Source: Bacteroidetes bacterium SCGC AAA795-G10
GTDB lineage: Bacteria > Bacteroidota > Bacteroidia > Flavobacteriales > Flavobacteriaceae
Assembly: GCA_003130815.1 (NCBI GenBank)
Contig: QFDA01000001.1
Coordinates: 76,131 to 140,130 of the forward strand
Length of the DNA stretch: 64,000 nt
Direction: 5' to 3'
The translations under genes were made by a program, and so were the position numbers. Shown here piece after piece: positions 52,734-61,300 of the stretch. The notes beneath the pieces are model-generated. The model saw nothing but the letters and a program-made list of their open reading frames with translations, was not told where the DNA came from and searched no databases. The stretch's first letter is position 1; each line of letters starts with the position of its first letter.

Positions 52734-53429
52734 CTATTCTTTTAATAACTTTTCGATGTCCTCAATAAGCAAATCCACCTCTTGAACTTTTACGTTTTCT
52801 TGATCAACCCCCATATAATATACTATGGGATTACCATATTTATCTAGACGTGAACGGATAAAACCTTTTTTATCAATTAACGCAAAATAGCCTTGATGTT
52901 CAAATCCACCTGCAACTTTTGGATTTACAGATGCAAATATATTAAATCCTTCGTTGGCAAGAGAATATAAACTTTCCTTTTCACCAGTGAGAAAATGCCA
53001 ATTTTGAGAAAAAACGTCATATGATTCCGCATAATTTTTTAAAACCTGGGGTGTATCATATGTTGGATCAACTGTAAAAGATGCTATTCCAAAATTTTCT
53101 TTGTTTCCAAACTTATTTTCAATTTTTTTCATGTTTTTATTCATGATAGGACAAATGGTTGGGCATGATGTGAAGAAAAATTCAACAACGTAAACTTTAT
53201 CTTTAAAGTCTTCATTTGATATAATTAAGCTGTCTTGGTTAAAAAACGTAAAATCAGGGACTTTTTTTGCCTCTCCATTTAAAAAAATGAACTGAAGGGG
53301 TGATGCAGAAGTTGATCGATTATTATCTACCACTTTGTTATCAATAATTCTATTGAAAATTTTTGGAATAAATAAAATCCCAAAAATTATAATAATTAAA
53401 AAAAGTCCAACACTTTTTAACTTTTTCAT
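52734..53429 (-). CDS. SCO1/SenC copper chaperone
   Basis: A 231-residue protein anchored by one N-terminal helix (about 5-23). Thioredoxin fold with the copper ligands C89-x3-C93 (FFTSCPTICPIMN) and His178 (GGFEHQGYF). Also VDPTYDTPQVLKNYAESY and WHFLTGEKE landmarks. It delivers copper to the CuA site of cytochrome c oxidase. Overlaps the neighbouring 218-residue gene by 4 bp (ATGA). Confidence 0.94.
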   Translation of the reverse strand: MKKLKSVGLFLIIIIFGILFIPKIFNRIIDNKVVDNNRSTSASPLQFIFLNGEAKKVPDFTFFNQDSLIISNEDFKDKVYVVEFFFTSCPTICPIMNKNMKKIENKFGNKENFGIASFTVDPTYDTPQVLKNYAESYDVFSQNWHFLTGEKESLYSLANEGFNIFASVNPKVAGGFEHQGYFALIDKKGFIRSRLDKYGNPIVYYMGVDQENVKVQEVDLLIEDIEKLLKE

Positions 53430-54082
53430 TTTTCTCTTTCTGAATTATAAATTTTAAGTGCCAGTCGATATTCAGCAAGTATCACCTTTACATCATCAAT
53501 CATTTTTTTATTTATTTGTGCTACAGACCGAGCATCAAAAGCGTATAATGTCCCTGAATCTTCATCATCGTTTCTTCCCCTTAGACTCAAATCTTTATCA
53601 ATAATAAATACATATGGTGTATTACCTGATTCATCTAATAAAAAAGGAGTTTTTAGTGAGCTAAAATGAGTTTTCATATTTTCCGAAGTCGTATGTAAAA
53701 AATTCCACCTTGAAATATCAGTCCCTACTCCTTTTACAAGATCATTTTTCAATTCTTGAACCTGTTTAATTTGAAAAGTGTCTACAAAAAAAACAAACTG
53801 AAAGTCATCAAATTGGTAAAACCTTTTATAAATTTTTTCATTTAAATTAAGTGCTTCTGCCTTTTTATTTTTTAAATCACCACCCCAGTAACCTAGAATT
53901 GTAATCTTATTCTTTAATTTAATTTTTTCCCCTAGATAACCTTTAGGCAATTCATTTACTCTTTCAGTTAGAATTGGTAGCTTTGCGAAGTTATTTTTCC
54001 CAGAAGCAAAAAACAAATAAACTAATAGTGGAAATATGAACAGTATCCCTAAAACAAGCTTTTTATTTAAATCCTTAGTCAT
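53426..54082 (-). CDS. SCO-associated membrane-anchored protein without Cys pair
   Basis: A 218-residue protein with one N-terminal helix (KLVLGILFIFPLLVYLFFA). The rest looks thioredoxin-like in strand order (KITILGYWGGDL, FQFVFFVDTF, TPYVFIIDKDLSLRGR), but has no cysteine at all, so it cannot bind copper as SCO does. It ends with a long charged helix (AQINKKMIDDVKVILAEYR). Proteins like this sit beside SCO in Flavobacteriia. A structural or scaffold role in oxidase assembly is inference. Confidence 0.65.
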   Translation of the reverse strand: MTKDLNKKLVLGILFIFPLLVYLFFASGKNNFAKLPILTERVNELPKGYLGEKIKLKNKITILGYWGGDLKNKKAEALNLNEKIYKRFYQFDDFQFVFFVDTFQIKQVQELKNDLVKGVGTDISRWNFLHTTSENMKTHFSSLKTPFLLDESGNTPYVFIIDKDLSLRGRNDDEDSGTLYAFDARSVAQINKKMIDDVKVILAEYRLALKIYNSEREK

Positions 54083-54148
54083 AAATTTATACTCACTATG
54101 AATTAATAGTAATAACTAGTTGAATTGTATTTTAAAAATTATCCGAGG

Positions 54149-54532
54149 TTAGAAATTCCAGGAAACAAATCCAATATCCATAACATCAAAAATATAATCT
54201 GCCTCTAGTATAAGAATAAATATAAGATATGGAATCAAAATCACTAATGGTAAGACTATTGAATTTTTTAAACCACTTCGTTCATCACGAATATGCATAA
54301 AATCCCATGCGATGTAATATGCTTTTACGATTGTCAGTAAAATAAAAATCCAGTTTAGAAGTTTCATTCTAAGAAAACTTGTCATTAGAACTTCTGGCTT
54401 TAATATTCCTAGTCCTACTTCAATTGTTGTAACTATAGATAGAAAAATTAAAACTCCCCAAATCTTTTGTTGGTTAGATTTAAATTTTAATAGTCCTCTA
54501 AAAATTGCTAGTTTATGCTGTCCTTCTGCCAT
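54149..54532 (-). CDS. Cytochrome c oxidase subunit IV
   Basis: About 127 residues from the ATG at 54532 (MAEGQHKL). Three membrane helices: KIWGVLIFLSIVTTIEVGLG, MKLLNWIFILLTIVKAYYIA, and SIVLPLVILIPYLIFILI. This is the prokaryotic COX4/CyoD-like subunit of the heme-copper oxidase. A longer upstream frame is rejected. It follows the long subunit III gene on the same strand. Confidence 0.87.
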   Translation of the reverse strand: MAEGQHKLAIFRGLLKFKSNQQKIWGVLIFLSIVTTIEVGLGILKPEVLMTSFLRMKLLNWIFILLTIVKAYYIAWDFMHIRDERSGLKNSIVLPLVILIPYLIFILILEADYIFDVMDIGFVSWNF

Positions 54533-54542
54533 AGTAATTATT

Positions 54543-55523
54543 TTAAACGAGATAGAAAAATGTAAATACAAAAACCCATACTAAGTCTACAAAATGCCAA
54601 TACAATCCTACTTTCTCAACCATTTCATAGTGACCTCTTTTCTCATAAGTTCCTAGTATAACATTAAAAAATATTATGATATTTATAACGACTCCTGAAA
54701 ATACGTGAAAACCATGGAAGCCAGTTATAAAGAAAAAGAAGTCAGCAAATAGTCTGTTCCCATACTCATTATGAATTAAATTTGCCCCTTCAACAACTCC
54801 TGTTGCATCATCTATCTTGTAAATTGCTTCATCTCTTGAAAGCAATGTTTTTTGACCATTTTCAGAAATCTGTTCCGTTCTTATTGTAAGATTAGGGTTA
54901 GCTAAAAAACCCTTTTTAACTTCTTCTACGGTAATTTTTGGAAGTGTTTTTTCATTCTGATACCAAAGGCCAATATTTGACTTGTGAGTTTTGCGTTCTG
55001 AATTAATACCAATCGCAAAATCTTGAATAGATATGCGCTTATCATTTTCTAAATTAACGAACTGAAGTATTTGACCTCCTTTTGTCTCTAATGCACCGTA
55101 TTCACCTTTTATAAAATTCTTCCATTCCCAGGCTTGTGATCCTACAAAAATGGCACCACCAATTATGGTCAATAACATGTAAAAAGTAACTTTAGACTTG
55201 TTCATATGATGACCAGCATCGACAGCAAGTACCATAGTTACAGATGAAAAAATTAAAATAAATGTCATTAAGGCTACATAGTACATAGGAGCATCAATAC
55301 CATGTAAAAATGGGAAATGGGTGAAAACCTCGTCGGCGATTGGCCATGAGTTTATGTTTTTAAATCTTGAAAAACCATAAGAAACTAGAAATCCAGTAAA
55401 AGTCAATGCATCTGAAACAATGAAAAACCACATCATTATCTTCCCATAGCTCGCACTAAAAGGTTTAGCTCCACCACCCCAAAGCTCTCTTTCGTTGACT
55501 TGTGTGTTTGTAGTTACTTCCAT
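54543..55523 (-). CDS. Cytochrome c oxidase subunit III, long form with insertion
   Basis: A 326-residue CoxIII with seven-helix core. Helices at about 30-50, 78-98, 112-130 precede a hydrophilic insertion of about 115 residues (141-255), rich in Lys, Glu and Asn, before the conserved FFFFITGFHGFHVFSGVV and GLYWHFVDLVWVFVFTFFYL helices. The insertion is longer than in E. coli or mitochondrial forms but known in Flavobacteriia. Paired with the shorter paralogue at 55560. Confidence 0.92.
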   Translation of the reverse strand: MEVTTNTQVNERELWGGGAKPFSASYGKIMMWFFIVSDALTFTGFLVSYGFSRFKNINSWPIADEVFTHFPFLHGIDAPMYYVALMTFILIFSSVTMVLAVDAGHHMNKSKVTFYMLLTIIGGAIFVGSQAWEWKNFIKGEYGALETKGGQILQFVNLENDKRISIQDFAIGINSERKTHKSNIGLWYQNEKTLPKITVEEVKKGFLANPNLTIRTEQISENGQKTLLSRDEAIYKIDDATGVVEGANLIHNEYGNRLFADFFFFITGFHGFHVFSGVVINIIIFFNVILGTYEKRGHYEMVEKVGLYWHFVDLVWVFVFTFFYLV

Positions 55524-55559
55524 ATGTTTAAAGTCAAATCCGTTATAAATTTATGAAAT

Positions 55560-56135
55560 TTAACCATAGAATGAAACGAATAAATATAAATATAGCCACA
55601 GTATATCAAGAAAATGCCAAAAAGTTAAGGCCAGTTCAAATCCTAATGTATTCCCTTCAAAATAAAGCCCCTTAAAAGTATTAAGCAAAATATATAAAAC
55701 AATTATAATCCCTGCACCAAGATGTGCCATATGTAACAAAACTAATATATACAGGTAAGATGTAGTAATTGAACTTTCAGGTCCTGTAAAATAATATCCG
55801 GTGTCTATTATCCCATTAAAACCTTGTATTTGAAAATAAATAAATCCCAACGCTAATAATAGGGTTATACTAAGTAATAACTGGGTTATTTTGAAATTTT
55901 TCATTTGTAGCATTTTAAATGCTAAATAAAAAGTAACACTACTTAAAATAATTATTAGAGAACTAATAGTAAAATCAAAAGGTAAATCAATTTGTTGTAT
56001 CCAATCTGCTCGTGAGCTACTGACTACATATGCACTTGTAAGACCAGCGAAAGTCATACTCATACTTATCATACCAAGCCAAAGCATCATTTTTTTTGCT
56101 TTATTGGACTTTAATAATATTTCGTCATTACTCAT
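55560..56135 (-). CDS. Cytochrome c oxidase subunit III, short form
   Basis: A 191-residue five-helix CoxIII: KKMMLWLGMISMSMTFAGL, FTISSLIIILSSVTFYLA, LLLSITLLLALGFIYF, YILVLLHMAHLGAGIIIVLY and ELALTFWHFLDILWLYLYLF. The WHFLDILWLYLY end is the usual CoxIII signature. Its ATG lies in the ctaB end (ATGA overlap). Second subunit III beside the long form; which oxidase each serves is not visible since subunits I and II are outside the window. Confidence 0.92.
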   Translation of the reverse strand: MSNDEILLKSNKAKKMMLWLGMISMSMTFAGLTSAYVVSSSRADWIQQIDLPFDFTISSLIIILSSVTFYLAFKMLQMKNFKITQLLLSITLLLALGFIYFQIQGFNGIIDTGYYFTGPESSITTSYLYILVLLHMAHLGAGIIIVLYILLNTFKGLYFEGNTLGFELALTFWHFLDILWLYLYLFVSFYG

Positions 56136-57034
56136 TGAAATAATAATTTATCTAGCACATATACAATTTGTACTCCAGTAATATAAATAATACTTGATTT
56201 GATTAAAAGGCTTGCAGATCTGTCGGTTTTTGACAACATCAAATTTATAGCAAAATAAAAAAACATTATTCCTAATAGTAATATAATTACTGAGGCTAAC
56301 TGAGTTAAATAAAGAACACCAGTAAATCTGAATGAAGGTATAAGTGAAATTAAGATTGTCCAAAGAGTATAAAAGACAACTTGGAAAGCTGTACTTTGAT
56401 CTTTTGATCCAGAAGGTAACATTTTAAAACCCGCAGATTCGTACTGATCATGCATAAGCCATCCTATCGCCCAAAAATGGGGAAATTGCCAAAAAAACTG
56501 TAACATAAATAATAGTCCAGGTTCAATTCCAAACTTATTAGTTGCAGCTACCCACCCTAACATAAATGGTATCGCTCCTGGGAATGCACCCACAAAGACT
56601 GATAATGGTGTTTTTTGTTTAAGGGGAGTGTATAAGCAAGCATACAAAAATGTGGAAATGCATGCGAAAAAAGCAGTTTTTAAATTTATTAAATAAAGAC
56701 AAACAACTCCAATCAGGGTAAGCATAACTCCTATATACATTGCAGTCTTAGGTTGAATTCTCCCATCCGGAAGTGGCCTATTTTGCGTTCTTAACATTTT
56801 CTTGTCTAAGTCTTTTTCAAATATTTGGTTAAAAACATTTGAGGCTCCTACCATAGAAAAACCTCCTATTATAAGTAAAACTAAGGAGGTGTAGTCAATC
56901 TCCTCAGCAGCTAAAAAATAACCAGCGATTGACGACAATACAATTGAAATTGACAGTCTTAATTTCGTAAGCTGGGAAAAATCAATTAAATTTTGATACC
57001 GTGTGTTTATTGAAATGGTTTTATAAAGGAGCAT
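56132..57034 (-). CDS. ctaB: Protoheme IX farnesyltransferase (heme O synthase)
   Basis: A 300-residue UbiA-family membrane enzyme attaching a farnesyl group to heme b. The first Asp-rich motif is NVFNQIFEKDLDKKMLRTQNRPLP and the second region DQYESAGFKMLP; nine hydrophobic segments span the protein. Start of the oxidase cluster ctaB-coxIII-coxIII-coxIV-SCO-DUF420, leftward. TonB lies 73 bp upstream on the same strand. Confidence 0.96.
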   Translation of the reverse strand: MLLYKTISINTRYQNLIDFSQLTKLRLSISIVLSSIAGYFLAAEEIDYTSLVLLIIGGFSMVGASNVFNQIFEKDLDKKMLRTQNRPLPDGRIQPKTAMYIGVMLTLIGVVCLYLINLKTAFFACISTFLYACLYTPLKQKTPLSVFVGAFPGAIPFMLGWVAATNKFGIEPGLLFMLQFFWQFPHFWAIGWLMHDQYESAGFKMLPSGSKDQSTAFQVVFYTLWTILISLIPSFRFTGVLYLTQLASVIILLLGIMFFYFAINLMLSKTDRSASLLIKSSIIYITGVQIVYVLDKLLFQ

Positions 57035-57107
57035 CAGACATCATCATTCAACAAGCAAATATAGTACAGAATAAGTCATTGAGCAATGAATTATCCCTAG
57101 ATAAATT

Positions 57108-57812
57108 TTATTGCAGTCTGAATGTAATAGGGATACTAAAAGGAACCCTAACAGGTCGACCTCTTTGCTTACCTGGTGTCATAGATGGAAGTTTTGAAAT
57201 TATGCGTTCTGCTTCTTTCTCCAAATTTTTATCTGGTCCCCGCATTCTAATGTTTGTAATACTCCCATCTTTAGATATAATAAAATTAACATATACTCGC
57301 CCTTGTATACCCATTTCCTGGGCAATTTCAGGGTAACGGAAATTTTTCCTTATATGCTTATTCATTTTTTCTTGAAAACAGTTACGTCTCTCTGATTTTT
57401 TAACTCTTTCGCAACCTGGGAAAATTGGCACATCCTCAATAACAGCAAAAGGTACGTCTATATCAACTTCCTCTTCCTCTACTTCGACTATTTCAACAAT
57501 TTCCTCTTCATCTGTTTCTGTTGACTCAATTACAGTTTCCTCAACCTCTTCTTCATCCTCAACAATTTCAATTATTTCTGGTGCTGGAGGAGGAGGTGGT
57601 GGTGGTGGTGGTGGTGTTTTAATTTGTTCAGTAATTGGGATGTCCTCATCATCGTCGTCCTCCACATTCAGAGCCTCATAATCGTAAGTTTTTTTATAAG
57701 TTTTCCATTCAATGGTTTGCCATGTGATTAATAAAACAACTGATAAACCTATTACAAAATATAAACTGCTGTTTTTCGTTAAATCAACTTTTTCATTTTT
57801 TTTTGGCTGCAT
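57108..57812 (-). CDS. tonB: TonB energy-transducing protein
   Basis: About 234 residues from the ATG at 57812 (MQPKKNEKVDLTKNSSLYF); an adjacent TTG is not needed. One N-terminal membrane helix (LYFVIGLSVVLLITWQTIEW), then a linker with ten consecutive prolines (encoded by repeated GGT/GGA on the plus strand near 57586-57615) and a long Glu/Val/Asp-rich stretch. The C-terminal TonB domain (about 165-234) has YPEIAQEMGIQGRVYVNFIIS, GSITNIRMRGP and SMTPGKQRGRPV. It passes proton-motive energy to the receptors. ExbBD are outside the window. Confidence 0.93.
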   Translation of the reverse strand: MQPKKNEKVDLTKNSSLYFVIGLSVVLLITWQTIEWKTYKKTYDYEALNVEDDDDEDIPITEQIKTPPPPPPPPPPAPEIIEIVEDEEEVEETVIESTETDEEEIVEIVEVEEEEVDIDVPFAVIEDVPIFPGCERVKKSERRNCFQEKMNKHIRKNFRYPEIAQEMGIQGRVYVNFIISKDGSITNIRMRGPDKNLEKEAERIISKLPSMTPGKQRGRPVRVPFSIPITFRLQ

Positions 57813-57919
57813 CGTCAAATAAATTTAGAAAGCTAAACTAAAAAAAATATATAAAAAATAACTATTTCTTACCTAATAATAAGCCCATTTAATAATCATT
57901 ATGAGCAAAGTCATAAATT

Positions 57920-58303
57920 TTATCCTTTTTTCAGTAAAGTATCGTAAGATTCGTGATCTAAAAGGTTTTTAGATTGATTCAAATCACTACAGCGTACTTT
58001 AATCATCCAGCCTTTTCCGTAAGGATCCTCATTAACTATTTCTGGTGTGTCTTCTAAAAGTTCATTAACCTCAATTATTTCTCCTGTAACAGGCATAAAT
58101 AGATCTGAAACTGTTTTTACTGCTTCCACAGAACCAAAAACTTCTTCGGCATTAATTTTGGAATCTAGAGTATCAATTTCAACATAAACTATATCTCCGA
58201 GTTCGGCTTGGGCAAAATCAGTGATTCCTACAGTAGCAATTTCACCATCAAATTTTATCCACTCGTGGTCTTTAGTGTATTTTAAATCAGATGGTATACT
58301 CAT
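57920..58303 (-). CDS. gcvH: Glycine cleavage system H protein
   Basis: A 127-residue lipoyl carrier. Opens DLKYTKDHEWIKFDGEIATVGITDFAQAE... (core of the family), and the lipoylation site is Lys63 in VEAVKTVSDL. It carries the aminomethyl group between the P, T and L proteins, which are not in the window. It lies 45 bp after sprA on the same strand; in many relatives a VanZ-family gene lies between gcvH and tonB, but not here. Confidence 0.96.
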   Translation of the reverse strand: MSIPSDLKYTKDHEWIKFDGEIATVGITDFAQAELGDIVYVEIDTLDSKINAEEVFGSVEAVKTVSDLFMPVTGEIIEVNELLEDTPEIVNEDPYGKGWMIKVRCSDLNQSKNLLDHESYDTLLKKG

Positions 58304-58348
58304 TTTTTTTTTGACAAATTTATAATATTTCCTTTATCAAAAATACTT

Positions 58349-61300
58349 TTAATTACCAAAGTTATAACGAATTGTAAATCCTGATCGAATACTTGTTTGT
58401 GGAAAAGCAGTTGAAATAGCAAACTCTGAAAAATTGTGGTCATAAAAGAATAGAGCTGTAAGGTTTTTTGTAAGCGCATAATCAGCAGTTACTTTAATTG
58501 CCATAAGTTTTTGTCCTGCTGTTACTTGGTTATTATCATATTCAAGATTCTTGAGTAATGTCAAGTTATTACGATATGAAACATCAATTTTAACATTCAA
58601 ATCACCACTTAAAATAACTCTTCTCCCACTGATATTGGTTCTAAATCTTACATCTTTAACTCTATATCCAAGACCAACTATGTATTCATCTCCAAGAGTC
58701 TCAGTAATTAAATTATTATCAAGACTTAAAGAAATTGCACGTTCTTTTCTAAATTCTGCTAAAATTTTTATTGAATTTTTAAATTCCATATCTACCCTAG
58801 CTAATGGATTAAATTGTTCTACTAAATTAATATTAGAATAAAGTCGCTCCGGTATGTAATTTCCTAGTTTATCCGTTTGAAAAGGAACGGTTGAATCATA
58901 ATCAAAATTTGTTTGAAAGTTATTTAATGTGTAACTAGCTCTATAGGCATGATTAATAGAAAAACGATTGAAAATTTTTGAAAAAGACCTGATTTTTGAT
59001 AAAGCTGTTAATTTTAAATTCCAATTTGGCAGTGGCGTTTGTTTTATTGGATTTAGATTTATTTTGTAAGGATCAATACCTGAATACGCGGCAATAAAAG
59101 AATGAAGTAAAACTGATTGCTGGTTTTTACCGTAACCAATTGGGTATCCATCAATTTCACTTGTTAATTCTGAAATATTACTTCTATCATAAAGACGTCT
59201 TGCTATTACTGTTCTGTTTTTCCTAAATTCATCAAAGGTTTTACTACCTTGACCATTTGAACGATTAAATGCTGTTTTAATCATTATAGTAGAAATCCCA
59301 AAATTGCCTGAAATATTTGAGTTTTGAGGGTAATATTGTAAGTTGTTTATACTGAAGTTTTCTATCTTATTTTCCGCAAAATCTCTTTCTGCATTAAGGT
59401 CTATAATCAAGCCTTTAAAAGGAACCATCTGTGCAGTTGCAAGAAATTTATTTGATCTGAGTTGAGTGAATAATTGATTAAAGTTTGGAAATCCTGTCAG
59501 CCATCCTTTTCTTGCCGCTTCATATCTAATATCAGCTTGACTTCCTATCGTAAAACCTAGAGTAGGTTGCATACCTCCTGCAAAACCAACACTTGGAAGA
59601 TAGCCAGGAAGAACTGTACCATTATTTTCATTATAATTAAACTGAATTCTTTTTAATGTAGCTAGAGCATCTATCATTTTAATTAAACTTTTTCGAATTG
59701 TAGAATTTTTTTTAATCGTATCATTATTTTTTACTTCACTTGTCATTTTTTGTAATCTTGTTCTATTGGGTCTTAATCCAAGTGCATTGTAAAGTTTAGA
59801 AAAAGAAATTGCTCCAGTTAATGTCTTTTTATTATTATTTTGAATTGTGTTTACAATTCCTAATGATAAGCCATCATCATTAGTAACTTCTGCTAATGCT
59901 TCCGATCCTCGCTGCCAATTAAAATTACCCACATAACTATAAGCTGCATCTATAAAACTCAAAAATGGTATATTCTGAAAAGGAAATTTGTAATTTAAAG
60001 CCAAGGATTGAAAATGAGTGTTTGGTTCTCCTGTATTTAATAGGTTTCTCAATAAAATATTACTATTATCTCCCTCGTAATTTTGATCATTTTGCCTTAC
60101 TATACTACTTGTTGCAGCGTTAAAGTTAAATCGAAGAGAACGAGTGATATTATGAGTTAATGAATAATTATAATCAAACAAAAAATTTCTCTGTTGAAGG
60201 TTAGGTAAACTTCGTTGAAGTGAAGCATCAGTACCTTCTAAATAAACTTGTCTAAACTTTTGATTATTTAAAATTCGATTTACGTTTATCGTACCTTCAA
60301 GAGAGTTTGGTAATAAATTAAAGTTAAATTGTTGAAGCCATCTCCAATATCTTTTCCTATTAAAAAACTTTACTTTTTTGAAGGGCTCTATTGTTTTTGT
60401 ATTAAATGAATGCCCATAATTAGCTCCGAGCAACAAATTAATCTCTTCTTGTTTTTCTATCTCAAAATCACGATGCTCTAATTTGTTGTATGCATACGAA
60501 AAATCAAAATTCTCTGGGCTATAAAATCTTTGAATACCATTACCTGAAGCATTTTTTCTTACTCCAATTAGGCTTACACTTTTTCTATTTGTATAATCAA
60601 TTGCCTGATTACGAATTGAATCTCTTTGTGATCTTCGATCAGATGTTTCAAGGCGATCTTCTAATTTCAAATCCTCATAAAAAGGATCATATTTGGGAGT
60701 TATGAAAGTTTCTCCACTCGCGAAACTTAATGGAATTTGTAGTCCCCATTTTGATGGTGCCAACTGGCCTAAATTTAGATTAGAAATAAAATCGTATTGT
60801 AAAAGTTCCTCTCTTGTTCTTTGGTTTGGTGTTTGGTCTATACTGCCAAACCCTATCGATGAATATCTTCCATTGGCAGAAAAATTAGCAAAATCTGCTA
60901 AGTTGGCATCTAATGCACCAATAGCTGCCCACCCTTCTTGATTGTCTATTCCAGAAATACGCAACTCGTTAAACCAAACTTCACCAGAAAGGTCATCTCC
61001 CAATTTACTTGAAGGGTTTTTTAAGCCTATCATTAGTGTCCTTATGTTACCAAGTGATGGATTACCTTTAATTGCAAGTTTGTATTTTTTTTGCCCTGGG
61101 AGAGAACTTATCGGTGTGAATTCAAAAATTTCATTTAACTCCTCATCGAAATATAATGTTTCGCCTAATCCTAATTTTTGTAATGCTTTAGCTTTAAGCC
61201 TTGAAAGTAAGTCAATAGATATTTCAATTGAATTAGAATCTGGGATCCATACTTCTTCTGAGGTCAAATTATTTGAAACATTTTCATCATAATCAGAGGG

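Noticed and set aside
57586-57615. GGT/GGA repeat resembling a microsatellite
   Set aside because: It encodes the polyproline linker of TonB, a normal feature of that family.
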